Assembly: GCA_050084515.1 (NCBI GenBank)
Contig: CM114273.1
Coordinates: 28,334,001 to 28,398,000 of the forward strand
From: Blasia pusilla
Lineage: Eukaryota; Marchantiophyta; Marchantiopsida; Blasiales
Length of the DNA: 64,000 bases
Direction of reading: 5' to 3'
Shown here: positions 1 through 10,110 of the stretch, piece after piece
Layout of the letters: each line of letters begins with the position of its first letter
How positions within the stretch are numbered: position 1 is the first letter of the stretch
Translations under genes and position numbers: made by a program
The notes under the pieces: model-generated
Database searches by the model: none
Told to the model about the DNA's origin: nothing
What the model saw: only the letters and a program-made list of their open reading frames with translations

Positions 1-122
1 GAGAACGTAGAAATGTCGGCTAACTAAGGATCTAGTTATTTACAGCTCTTCCTGCGCGGATTAGAATTCCAGCTCGATCTTCCCAGTGCCTAGCTTTCTG
101 TGGAATGTGTGCCCATGCATCA

Positions 123-2684
123 TCAGGTGGCGAGCTTGCGCAATGCACTAAGGATGTCGGACAGTGCTACGAGCCCAGTTAATAAGCCCTTGTCATCTGT
201 AACCCAAACACGATGAATGTGTTGCTTGATGGCCTCGGTGATGACCACTCCCAGAGGTGTGTCGAGCGAGCACGTAACTGGAGATCTGACCTGTGTGCCT
301 TCTGGGCCCTTAGCTGCACCTGCCCCAAACTTCTGTGTGATCCACACCTTTTTGGCCCAGTCAAAAACCGTAATCGAGGACCAATCGCCCATTGCCTCTG
401 CATTGCAACCTCGAAGGTCACTCGCGGAGAACGTTCCTATCAGCTTTCTGCCTTGTCCCTGCATGGAATCCAGGACCCCGTTTCTCAGTCACCCGATGGC
501 ACTCGACAATTTCCATGGAGTAGAGTCTCATCTTCTGCAGCTCGCCTTCCAAAACATATTCTAGCGTGGTTGCGATAAACGCGTTTCAACATTCCACATA
601 GAAGCAGGAAGTCTAGCGTCCTGCACGTGCTAGCTTCTTGTTTCTAGAAGATAATAAGATCGCAAACTGAGGGTTTCTACTTCCTGTGGGACTTAAAGCA
701 AAAATTAAGCGAACAGTCTGGAACGGAAACGGGTAGGAATCTTACATTGATGAACATCGGCTCCTTGTCAAGCTGGGGATTGGCCTCAACAATGGCGACA
801 GCAGGAAGTGCTGTGTTTGCCATGCATTTCAGAGCGGTCATTACTGCCATGGTGTGAGGTACTGCAAATACACTCCTTCGCACGGCCCCAACATTCGAAA
901 CGCTTTGTCTTAGAACATCCTGCAGTTCTTTGGCATGATCGTGAATGAATTTAATGATGTCTGTTTGTGTCAAAATGTGGTAGCCCGTAGAGGCTTCCGC
1001 CAACTCCACACCAATCGCATCCGTCTGGCTTTCGAAGGGGACCATAACTCGGTGAACGCCCTTGCTCATTGGTTCAATAGCATCATAGACTCTGCAGAAC
1101 AGCACATTTGTCTAAACATCATAAAATCCGGCAACTCTCTGATCCCAAGTCATACAAATTACTGATGTTCGGAAGCAGAAATTCCGCACTTAAAAAGAAT
1201 TATGCTTCTTTCCTCAAAAGTCTCTGGCTGTCTCTGGCGATGACACTTCTGACGAATTTTAGCAGTGATCATTAGTCTGGGCTAACGAAAGATTCTACGG
1301 CCGTGCAATCGTGCGAATGAAGGTCAGATGGTGGGAAGTATACGGTGAAATCTATGGAACAGATGAGATCTTCATACATCCGAGCTGCATAGGCACCTAC
1401 AATTGCGCAAAGCATCCGTATTGCTGTTTGACTCTGCGTCGTTGCACTCGTAGTGCGGCACAAGTACTTGCAGGTGCAAATCCATGCTTACTACGAGGTG
1501 AGTATGCATTTGATAGAATGGAAAAGAAATGAAAGGAGTGTGCCTCTGCTTCTGAAGCAGAAATCCACAATCCACGACCCTCTCGATCCCAATCCATTTC
1601 CAGTCACACACCCGAAATGGTTTCATCGAGCAGATCATATGTCCTCTTTGGAAGCCTCTCTGTTCAGACCGTCCAGCTCCAGATTGCAGCCCGACGAACT
1701 ATCTGTTCGTCAGGCTGCAATCTGGAGCTGGACGGTCTGAACAGAGCCTCTGGAGCGTCGCCCAGAGGCTCTCGAAAAGCAGAGAGTTTCATGGTAAGAA
1801 TACACAATTCTCCGGGAACGCTTAGCGGAGGTATGTGCTCACGAGGAAGTGGAACAGATAGCTAACAGCCCGAGAAATCTGCCACTACATCTACATCCAG
1901 CAAACCTCGCGACAATGATAGTGTGCAGAGTCTCAAGACGTGAAGTCTTCAGAGTCTACTGGTCTTCGGGTTTGATTTCCCATTCTTGAGCTTCATCTGC
2001 CACCAGCGCTCTCCGCGCGAAAGAGAGCCCGCATTTCCACTAACTACTGCATTGCGCATTTCCAAGTCATGCTAATCACCGGTAGGGAAAGTGATCAGAG
2101 TCCGAAAGGTTGAGAAGACTCACTACAGCATCCGAAACAAATGACAGGCATCTTCAAACGCTGTTTGAAGAGCGTTTGAAGATGCCTGCACGGATTAGCA
2201 CCGTGCTCGGGATGAAACGACACGCTGCTACCAAATGTGCCAAAGGGCTGTGTGGTGTGGTGTGGTGTAGTGTAGTGTGTACTCACGAGGTACTGGGGCT
2301 GATTGTCCAGAGGTTGAGGCCTTCCAAGGAATGGCCGATGATGCTAGAGACAGGCGCGTTGAGCTGCGCGTCATCTTCAACCACATGGACGAGAATGTCT
2401 AGAACGCTGACGAGACCAATGTAGTGCTTGCGCACTGTCCCGGTCACCTTATCCGCCTCCAAGATCTGCGAGCCCCCGGCTCCGATCCACTGTCCCGGCG
2501 GGGCAGCCACCGGCACAGCTAGAATGTCATGCGCCTGCAACGTATTGAGCGTATCGCGCACGCTGGCGTTGAAAGGCACCTCAATCAGGCGCCGCTTGCT
2601 CTTCATCATCATGATATCCGCAACCGTGCTTTTCTTCAGCACGCTCAGCGACTGATCGCCATCGACGCCCACGAACCGCTGCAT
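123..2684 (-). CDS. CBS-domain protein, SNF4/AMPK-gamma-like (3 exons)
   Basis: Exons on the minus strand are 2287-2684, 746-1091 and 123-458. Both introns are GT-AG with strong donors (GTGAGT, GTAAGA), the phases (2, then 0) agree, and the product is 359 residues. Exon 1 starts at an ATG and carries the first CBS repeat (VADIMMMKSKRRLIEV near residue 20) and its end (GLVSVLDILVHVV near 105). Exon 2 carries repeats two and three (HILTQTDIIKFI; TALPAVAIVE). Exon 3 carries the fourth (HRVWVTDDKGLLTGLVALSD) just before the stop. Four CBS repeats, and so two Bateman modules, are typical of SnRK1/AMPK gamma-type subunits and plant PV42/CBSX5-6 relatives, which bind adenine nucleotides and regulate a kinase partner. 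I infer a cytosolic or nuclear protein, since there is no transit peptide. The exact subfamily is uncertain. Intron 1 is about 1.2 kb and holds two hairpins. Confidence 0.88.
1658..1746. repeat. 42-bp-arm inverted repeat inside CBS gene intron
   Basis: The left arm is 1658-1699 and the right arm 1705-1746, with one mismatch (near 1692) and a 5-nt loop. The arms are complementary over 42 bp and carry no coding signal. This could be a miniature fold-back element, a snap-back replication product, or a hairpin that is transcribed as part of the CBS pre-mRNA. Confidence 0.9.
2145..2188. repeat. 18-bp perfect inverted repeat in CBS gene intron
   Basis: The arms at 2145-2162 and 2171-2188 are perfectly complementary around an 8-nt loop. 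The loop itself repeats part of the arm (GTTTGAAG). The arm sequence is unrelated to the larger hairpin 400 bp away. Confidence 0.9.
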
Positions 2685-3608
2685 ACTGGAGACCTTTCAA
2701 AACCTTTCAATCTCTTCTCTGATGCTCTCCTCTCTCTCTCTCTCTCCTAAGCGTCAAGTCGCAGACGGGAATGCCTTCAACAGCAGAAAATTTTCAGACA
2801 CGAATCCGAACTTCCTGCTCTGCCACTTCGACCTCCGCGATGAAATTTTCAAGCTCCGCGTGATCCAACCAAAATTCAGAACTTCCCAATCCCAGCGACT
2901 GCAGTCACCAAACGCGTCACGACTTCTCACCCAAATATCGGAAAATCTCGACCTAAACTTCCTTCAGAGCCACTCTCTCCTCTCGATCGCCTCAAAGTCA
3001 AGATCCCGGAGCGAAACCAACGTCAATTTCAATCTCGAGCTCAATTCCGAAGCCGATCACTCTCCTGCGAAGTGGTCCGGAAGCCGGAAGCCTTCCGAGA
3101 AACTGTCGGGATTCGTCTCGAGCTAAAAACTCTGCGTAGGACCCGAAGAAAAGAAAAGAAAAGAAAAGAAATTTCGAAGCAAGATCGACGAGAATAGCGC
3201 GAAGGAAGATCGAAGCTGCGCGAAAACGAAGTGCGACTTGAGATAGTGAAATTGGACGAAGATCTGCTGCTCTGCGCGAGAGTGGAGGAAAGATGCACAC
3301 TCCTTCGCGCCTTGTATCAAGCGGACGCCCAGCTGACGAGGCGACGGACTCAGGCACTGGGGTGCCGGCACGTAGCTAGTCTGCCGCCAACTTGCAACCC
3401 AGGAATCAGCCACGTGGTGGAAAGCCCTGCATCTGCTGGCGCGTTCGCACGTACCGGTTGCGTCCTTTACCTCCGTCGACCGAACCGGTAACTAAAGCGA
3501 CGTATGTGGAGTTTCATGGTACTACTCAGGGATGGCCGTATGGGACCTTTGTAAGGCTTACCTTCGTATGATGAAGAAAAAGGGTGATAAGACCCATAAT
3601 CTATATCA
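2685..3608. other. 5' flank of CBS gene, no gene seen
   Basis: This stretch lies upstream of the CBS gene start codon. It has a (CT)n run at about 2728-2748, which reads as a GA tract just upstream of the start on the gene strand and probably lies in the 5' UTR or promoter. There is also an (AAAGA)n run at about 3147-3172. Open frames here run to 134 codons but show no family signature. Confidence 0.6.
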
Positions 3609-3826
3609 TCTATATTATTAGGGGGAGAGGGAGAATTCTTTCTTGATTTACAAACAGTTTTATTTTTGACAGGTGGGAACGGGATATTAAGAAAATATTT
3701 CACATATTACGGGAAAAATTGAATTTGTGTTAAGATCATTAATTTTTTCCTTTCACGAGCTAATGCTTAGAAAAACTTTTCAAACACTTATTTATTTCTA
3801 GTGTATCGCATGGGCACCTTATTAGT
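3609..3826 (+). mobile_element. Helitron-like non-autonomous element, 218 bp
   Basis: The 5' end reads A|TCTATATTATTA followed by a GAGAG block. The 3' end carries a GTGTATCGCATGGGCACC block about 10 nt before TTAGT. The same 5' and 3' blocks recur at 33.7, 40.7, 42.9 and 54.3 kb in both orientations. A TC start and a short palindrome before a CTRRT-like end are the known signature of plant Helitrons. The hairpin in this copy is decayed. There are no terminal inverted repeats and no coding capacity. Confidence 0.5.
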
Positions 3827-4715
3827 ATACTAAAGAGTCGAGAACATGAAGGCCAAAAAGGAAAGGATCGGAGTCTTTACAAACTAAATTCAGCAAATGT
3901 AGAGATAATATTAATTACACTTAGACAAACATGATTAATAATAAGAGGATCTCTACCATTGATATTTATCATGATTTGAGTTCATTAATGCTCATGAGCT
4001 TGGGCACATTGTAAAGTTATGGAGTCTTAGGAAGTCCTTACTTAGGAGCTTAGTTTACCGGCTTCACTCTGTGGTCTTAAGTGGGACCCAAGTTTGTGTC
4101 CCATATACTTGCAAGAAGACACGTTGGGAGTGCGTGGAGAGGGTGTGAGAAACCAAACTCCTTATGCTTTTCTTCTTGCGGAAACATGTTGTATTCCTTT
4201 TGAGACAGAAGCTCTCTACACGCCCATCAGTTATATCGCAATGGTGAGATCTCTTGATATTTCTCGCCTCCCTCATCAAGCTTTACAAGCCACACGCTCC
4301 ATAGGGTGGATTATAGATGTGGTGACTTGGTCTACTAAGTTCACCCATGTACATGAATGAGATCATCACAAACCCCAAGATAGACTAATCTGCCCGGCCA
4401 ATGTTAAAGCGGGCCCAAATGTTAGTACTTCAACACTTGGTCCTGATCTAGATGCTTTATCCGAATACAAGCTCTCACCTCAAATAATCATTGTTTTGCC
4501 TCCTTAACCTACATCCTAAGCATATGAAGAACTACTCATTGCCATGCACTACCAAACTCAAAATCACAATCACTGGCATCGAATCTCCAAATCCATGCAT
4601 TCTTTATTTCAACAACTAAACTTTTCTAGTTACAATGGGTTATCGGCCCAAGCTTCCTGGTCACAAGTTATGTCCTTTGCTTCACCATGTACTAACGTAT
4701 ATATTTATCTTGCAT
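3827..4715. other. AT-rich stretch, nothing assignable
   Basis: I see no gene here. It lies between the Helitron-like element and the 3' end of the gypsy element and may hold that element's decayed 3' untranslated region or LTR, but I could not pair it with a second LTR. Confidence 0.4.
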
Positions 4716-5230
4716 CTATTTGAAGTCTCGCAATGCCTCTAGCGCGTGTTCAAGATCTGCCTCCGCAATCCAAGTCGTCTCTTTCACATGGTAGCCTTTC
4801 CACTTGACCAAGTACTCGTACTTGGTGGCTCTATGTCTGGAATGCAGAATGGTCTCCACCTCGAACTCTGGTTCCTCATTTTTTATGACCAGTTGTGGTC
4901 TCAACACAATCCTTTGTTCCGCACGCACATTGTCTTGAAGACACTTCTTCAATAATTACACATGGAAAGTCGGATGAATCTCGAACTCGTTTGGCAGCTC
5001 TAAAGTAAACACATCCTCAAACGGATTTTCCTTGATCACATACGGTCCAACATATTTGGCTGACAATTTCGCAGACTATTCCTTCGGAAGAGTGAGATTC
5101 TTTACACTCAACCACACTTGTTCCCCAACTTGGAAACTCACTTGGCGCCAACTTTTGTTAGTATGCTTAACGTACCTTAGTTGAGCCTTGGCAAGAATTC
5201 TTCTTGCTCGCTCTTATCGTTCATGCAATT
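4716..5230 (-). pseudogene. Integrase C-terminus and chromodomain of gypsy element
   Basis: The minus strand shows a GPY/F-type segment (KYVGPYVIKENPF) then ELPNEFEIHPTFHV, followed by a chromodomain (EFEVETILHSRHR, YEYLVKWKGYH, TTWIAEADLE) that ends at 4716. Aromatic residues of the methyl-lysine cage (Y, W, W) are present. Two in-frame stops (after LTLPKE and after HPTFHV) disable it. In chromoviruses this domain steers integration to marked chromatin. Confidence 0.85.
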
Positions 5231-5233
5231 CCA

Positions 5234-6419
5234 CTAACAAACATTCCGCCGTTGCTTGATGAGTGTGTGCCGATGTAGTGCCCCTCGAAAGGGCCCAATC
5301 AAGAGCCCTTTTAGTTCTCTTTGACATGCAAGAAATGGAGATTCTCTAGTTGCAGAATGTTTGGTCGAGTTGTAAAAATACTCATCTTTGCTTAGCCACT
5401 TTGCCCAATCTTGTTGATCCGCACTCATATAATTCCTTAAGTACTAGTTCACGATCGGGTTTACTTTTTCCGTTTGCCCATCTGTTTGAGGATGGAAGGC
5501 CTTACTAAAGCTAAGTTTGGTCTTGAACCTCATCAATAGATGTTTCCAAAAGGCTCTAGTAAACTTTGGATCTTGATCGGACACAATGCTCTTAGGCAAT
5601 CCATGACCTCGCCACCAACTATCCAAGAACAGTCGGGAAGTCGTACAAGCTATCGTAGAATCTCTTCGTCGGCACAAACCTCTCTTACTTGCTAAACCGA
5701 TCAACTATCACAAGTATAGCGTTGTATCCCTCAGATTCCAGAAGACTCGTAATGAAATCCATACTACTGCTTTGCAAGGGTCCCTTCGGGATCGGGAAAG
5801 GACGAAGTAAGCCTTGCTTCTTCGCATCAGAAACTCTATTTGCTTGACAGGTCACGTAGGTCTTCACATATTGAGCAACATCTTCATTCATGTTGGGCCA
5901 GAAGGACCTCTTGGCCAAAACAACAAGAGTGGATTTCTCCCCTTTGTGTCTTGCCAAAGGTCCGTCATGACATTCCACAAACACTTTGGTCCGTAGCTTG
6001 CCTTGACCCACATAGATCTTGCTTTGCTTAAACCTTAGCAAACCATGCCTCAAACTTAGATTGGCCACCTTCTCGCCCCGATTCAACTTCCTTAGGTACT
6101 CACTCGCTTGTGAATCCTTAATGTATCCTTCACGAATTATTCTTTCTAGGTGTGTTTCATTAGGCAACATTGCTCCCAAGACTTGTGTCGTGGATGGCAT
6201 ATGCTCAGCCCTGCGACTTAACGCATCTGGAACGACATTGTCTTTCCATGGCTTGTGGATTAGCTCCACATTTGTCAATGCCAAGGTATCATGCCATCGA
6301 AGTTGCTTTGGTGTTACGCGATCCTGGTTCTCAAAATACTTGAGCGAAATGTTATCGATGAATACTCGAGTCTTGTGAAGTCCCAAATAGTGACGCCACT
6401 TCCTCAAACAATGAACCAC
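5234..6419 (-). pseudogene. RNase H and integrase core of gypsy element
   Basis: From 6419 downwards come the end of RNase H (TKPQ-like segment VTPKQLRWHDTLA, then VPDALSRR), an integrase HHCC zinc finger whose first cysteine has become tyrosine (YVKTYVTCQ), and the first catalytic aspartate (SSMDFITSL). A frameshift near 5690 separates this from the rest of the core, which holds the second aspartate (IVSDQDPKFT) and the glutamate segment (HPQTDGQTEKVN) at 5444-5704. The last piece (5234-5428) continues into WAKWLSKDEYFYNS and related integrase sequence. Confidence 0.87.
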
Positions 6420-6545
6420 CGCGAAAAACTCTTTCTCATAAGTGGGCCATCTCCTTTCGGTATCGCTAAGTTTCTTGCTATAGGTCTCCCTTTTTGCACC
6501 AACATTCCTGCAATCGCGAAATCACTAGCGTCTCTAGTGTTTTCG

Positions 6546-6904
6546 AATAGATGAGTATGTCATCTATGTAGATGATCTCATCTCATCCGTCTCCTTATGA
6601 AAGATGGAGTTCATCAAAGTGATGAACGTTGGAGGTGCATTACAAAGACCGAAAGGCATTACCACAAACTCGAACGAACCGTCCTACTCGCAATCTTCTC
6701 TACATCCGCTTCGGAAATCCGAATCTGATAATATTCTAATTTCAGGTCAATCCGGTTGAAATACTTGGCACCTGAAAATCGATCAAAGAGGTCATCCATC
6801 CTTGGAAGAGGATAGTTGTTCCTTACCGTCACTTTATTCAGCGCCCGGTAATCAACATTGACTCTCCACTTTCCATCCTTCTTCTTCACAAAGAGAACGG
6901 ACAC
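6546..6904 (-). pseudogene. Reverse transcriptase fragment of gypsy element
   Basis: The minus strand reads [23 protein letters not shown] and [12 protein letters not shown], then after a frameshift near 6660 [17 protein letters not shown], and then IIYIDDILIY at about 6550-6585. The YIDD box is the polymerase active site. Frameshifts inside the domain make it nonfunctional. Confidence 0.88.
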
Positions 6905-7009
6905 TCCATAAGGTGACTTGCTAGTTCGGGTGTAACCCCTCTATAGGAGTTCACCCAACTGTTTCTTCAACTCAACAATTTCTTCTGAGGCAAAGACCTT
7001 TGAGGTTGA

Positions 7010-7250
7010 GTGTCTTGGTGAGTGTCTTGGTAATGCCTTTCGGTCTTTGTAATGCACCTCCAACGTTCACCATTTTGATGAACTCCAACGTTCACCACTT
7101 TGATGAACTCCAACGTTCACCACTTTGATAAACTCCAACGTTCACCACTTTGATGAACTCCAACGTTCACCACTTTGATGAACTCCAACGTTCACCAATT
7201 TCTTCTTGAGACCGAAAGGCATTACCAAGACACTCACCAATACATCTCAA
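7010..7250. repeat. Inverted and tandemly amplified RT-motif segment
   Basis: On the plus strand, 7030-7100 reads as the PFGLCNAPPTF block of reverse transcriptase, which is encoded on the minus strand at 6600-6660. This copy is therefore inverted relative to its parent element. It continues as about five copies of a roughly 27-bp unit (ACTCCAACGTTCACCACTTT-type) to about 7195. It is closed by a reverse-complement copy of the entry sequence (CCGAAAGGCATTACCAAGAC) at about 7212-7245. Confidence 0.85.
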
Positions 7251-7443
7251 CCTCTATGGCACTTTTGAAGGTGGTTGAGATGCGGGTTTCACCTCTATCT
7301 TATGATCAACCGCCCTATGTGGTGGCAACTCAATCAAAAGCTCCTTAGTCAAAACATCTCCAATTTTTTTCACAACTCTCGAGTGTTTCAGGGATTTCCC
7401 TTGAAGCTGTGTTTTGATCTCTGCATCTCACGCTTGCGTCATC

Positions 7444-8184
7444 CTATACTTGTCTCATCAAGCAAAGGAATCCTTCCTCTAACGCGGTCAAACTCGTCCT
7501 CGTGATGGCGTTCACCAACTCCGTCTTTCTAGGAACCTTACAAATCAATATGATGTGCATCCGTTTGCCGTTCACCAAGACACTCAACCTCAAAGGTCTT
7601 CGCCTCAGTTCCATCTCATACGCATCCAAGAACGTGTTTCCCAAGACTCCATCGATTCCTTCCATATCGCAAAGTGTGAAATTCTCCTTCAACTCGAATA
7701 CTCCGCATCCCACAGCTAGTCCTAAAACCAACTCTAAGGTCTGGTGAGACTTGCCTCCCGCGAAACCTACCCTAATGGGTTCTTCCTCCTTAGTGGTTAG
7801 CAATCCCAACTCCATCATGATTCTCGAGCTCAAGAAGGAGTGCGAAGCACTTGTATCAACGAGCAACATCACACCGAGATCAACGATCTTGGATCCTAGG
7901 TAAACCAAATTGGGCGTTCTCTTGGTGACTTGGAGAGATTTATCTAGATCTTCTGCTGATAAGTGCTCAGCAGCAAACACAATCATACTCGGTTTACTAG
8001 CCTTGGGCCTCGCACATTCCTTAGCCATATGCCCGGGTTCACCAAAATTGTAGCAAATCACTTTGGCATTTGCTGACTTCGGGTGTGACGGGTGTGGTTG
8101 AACGGGATTGGGACTTGAAATCGATGAGACTCTGTGACATCTACAGGAGCAATTTCTCAACACTTTTTGGAGCAATCCGTGCAT
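7444..8184 (-). pseudogene. Gag zinc knuckle and aspartic protease of gypsy element
   Basis: A CCHC-type knuckle (CYNFGEPGHMAKEC) is visible near residue 44, with the second cysteine replaced by phenylalanine. About 80 residues later lies the retropepsin segment (MLLVDTSASHSFLSS), followed by the second protease strand (VDGVLGNTFLDAYEM). The usual glycine after Asp-Thr is serine here. The frame is open for 246 codons, but the start is not a convincing ATG and upstream gag is missing. Confidence 0.8.
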
Positions 8185-8305
8185 AAAAATGGAGTGTTAT
8201 CAATTTCATGTTAATCCTATGCTTGTATATTGTGAAGAAGGATACCTACTTGCGAGGATCTCCACTTTCTTATGTCATATTATCGTGCGGCATAGGATTG
8301 GGTCT

Positions 8306-8446
8306 CATAGACTAGGAATTGAGGAAGGATGATGGCTCAACATTGATAGAAGTGAGCAAATTTATAGGTTATGTGACGTAAGAGGTATTGAGGATGAAGA
8401 GCATGTGTTTGTTATGTGTCCTAGGTATAAAGAGACAAGCTCATAA
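8306..8446 (+). pseudogene. LINE zinc-binding C-terminal domain remnant
   Basis: The plus frame reads HRLGIEEG, stop, WLNIDRSEQIYRLCDV, then IEDEEHVFVMCPRYKETSS and a stop. This matches the zf-RVT domain at the C-terminus of plant LINE reverse transcriptases: Cys, an acidic EDEEH block, then CPRY. One in-frame TGA and the lack of an upstream polymerase show that it is a fragment. Confidence 0.7.
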
Positions 8447-9046
8447 AATAGATGTGGGGAATTTCTACTATGTACTCTCGTATGTACTATAACTAGTGCC
8501 TTATAATTTAGGTTGTTATATTAGGGATGTCATTATTCACCGTTTAAGTGCTCTAGGCATTGGTTAGGATAAGACTTATAGGATCTTTTCCTAGTTTCGG
8601 TTTATTACTTATGATGTATTTTCTAGCCTTTGAGCTTGAGCCAAATTTTCCTTACCTTAAATTTTCTCCTTTGTTTGTCATTGCTTCTCTTTAAGATTAG
8701 GGTCAATTTTTTTGAATCCACTCACTTCTCACAACTTGTGTCTCATGTGGTTTATGAATTGGGCTCACTAATTGTTAAAGGTCATGCACAACATTGTGAA
8801 GTTTACTTGGTTTGGTGCTTTGTCAGTATACTAATTGGAAATTATTACGTGTTTGCAAAGTAGGATTAGAAGAATCTTGCACGGGGATAATAGTAGGAGT
8901 AGTGAGTTGTGAAGGCAATGCTTCCACTATCTTTGGTGTGGTTATACAAGGTGTGGTAATAGGAGCTCCCACATGTTTAGAGCCTCAAACCATCTAGATC
9001 AAATATCTCTTGATATTGTTTGGTTCTTGGAAATTCACTCATTGTT

Positions 9047-9047
<1 letters not shown>
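8447..9047. other. Unassigned AT-rich sequence
   Basis: No gene is seen here. The stretch follows the LINE remnant directly and may be its 3' region or host spacer. Frames of 60-80 codons are present without any signature. Confidence 0.4.

Positions 9048-9127
<80 letters not shown>
9048..9127. repeat. (CT)n microsatellite, about 80 bp
   Basis: This is an uninterrupted CT dinucleotide run. It explains the Arg-Glu-rich frame on the minus strand and the Ser-Leu-rich frame on the plus strand, neither of which is a gene. Confidence 0.98.
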
Positions 9128-9128
<1 letters not shown>

Positions 9129-9135
9129 TGAAACT

Positions 9136-9655
9136 TGGGATACAAGTATATGTAGATCCATGTAATTTATCCTCCAACCCAAGGTTCCGTGTCCGTGCAG
9201 GCCTGGGTACTCGTGGTCCGCACCCGATTCCGTAGCATAGACCCGGGCTAGCCAAGCCTGCACCAGTTTTGTGGCCTACATACAACCCGCACCAACCCAC
9301 GGAATGCTCGCATGGCGGACAGGGCCTCCAATGGGCGGGCTTAGCCCCGTGCCTAAACCCTAAACCCTAAACGCACCAGTCCACGGCAGGCCTGTAGCTG
9401 TGTGAGCTCAGGCGTAGGCCTCAAGCACACCATGCAGGCCCTACGTGGGCCTAAGCCTGCCTAATGGAGGCCCAACTCGCCATGCGGGCATGCCGTGATC
9501 TGGTGGAGGAAGTGGGCCGGCCACAAAACTGGTGCAAGCTTGGCCAACCCAGGTCTAACCCATGGGCTTGGCGGGCTCAAATGCGGGCCGAGGGTACCCG
9601 GGCGATATGTACATGGACATATGTGGACTTGTCCGTTTTCGTGCAATCTTGCTCC
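9136..9655. repeat. About 520-bp imperfect palindrome with telomeric heptamers near its centre
   Basis: The block at 9241-9278 (containing GCACCAGTTTTGTGGCC) returns in reverse complement at about 9514-9552. The block at 9308-9350 (CGCATGGCGG, GGGCCTCCAATGGGCG) returns inverted at about 9440-9490. The outer ATATGT/CATGTA parts near 9150 and 9620 also pair. The centre lies near 9390, beside CCCTAAACCCTAAAC at about 9355-9371. The stretch is much more GC-rich than its surroundings. No transposase is present. Confidence 0.75.
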
Positions 9656-10079
9656 AACCTTTATTCAAGTCTATTGAGTGTCTCTTCCTAAGGTAGGAAG
9701 ACATACTCAATAAACTTGGAGTCTAGTGTATATGAGTACGTTGAACACAAGTTTGCTCCAAACTTGCTACTCACTAGAATTCTACATATTCATATACACT
9801 AACAAACAAAAATACAAAACTTGATTTGTTGTTGTCACTACTCTGGACATTGCACTGAAAACTTCTAACAATTCTGTTATGTTTAACTTGGGTTTTCATA
9901 AGCGGAGAGAGCAAAACTTTTTCTAAGTCTTTTTTAATTCATACTGATTCATATATGGCAGTGGCCGACGTAGTGGCTATAGATGCTAGGAGTGAATCAA
10001 AAGAAGTTATGGGAAAGAAACACACTCTACATTGCCCAAGAGACATCTCAACAAACCAAGGTTGCACACGGACATATCC

Positions 10080-10110
<31 letters not shown>

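Larger units (their letters stand above)
4716..8184 (-). mobile_element. Decayed Ty3/gypsy chromovirus, internal region
   Basis: Read on the minus strand, the order is gag zinc knuckle and protease, reverse transcriptase, RNase H, integrase and a C-terminal chromodomain. This is the gene order of plant chromoviruses (Ty3/gypsy). Every domain is broken by stops or frameshifts, so it is not autonomous. I could not identify LTRs, the primer-binding site or a target duplication. The segment between protease and reverse transcriptase (about 7010-7250) is rearranged by an inversion with a tandem array. Confidence 0.88.

Noticed and set aside
2722-3126. Plus-strand 134-codon frame
   Set aside because: It is serine- and arginine-rich from the CT-rich 5' flank of the CBS gene and has no signature.
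8977-9300. Minus-strand 107-codon frame with a long Glu-Arg run
   Set aside because: The run is only the translated (CT)n microsatellite, and the rest has no signature.
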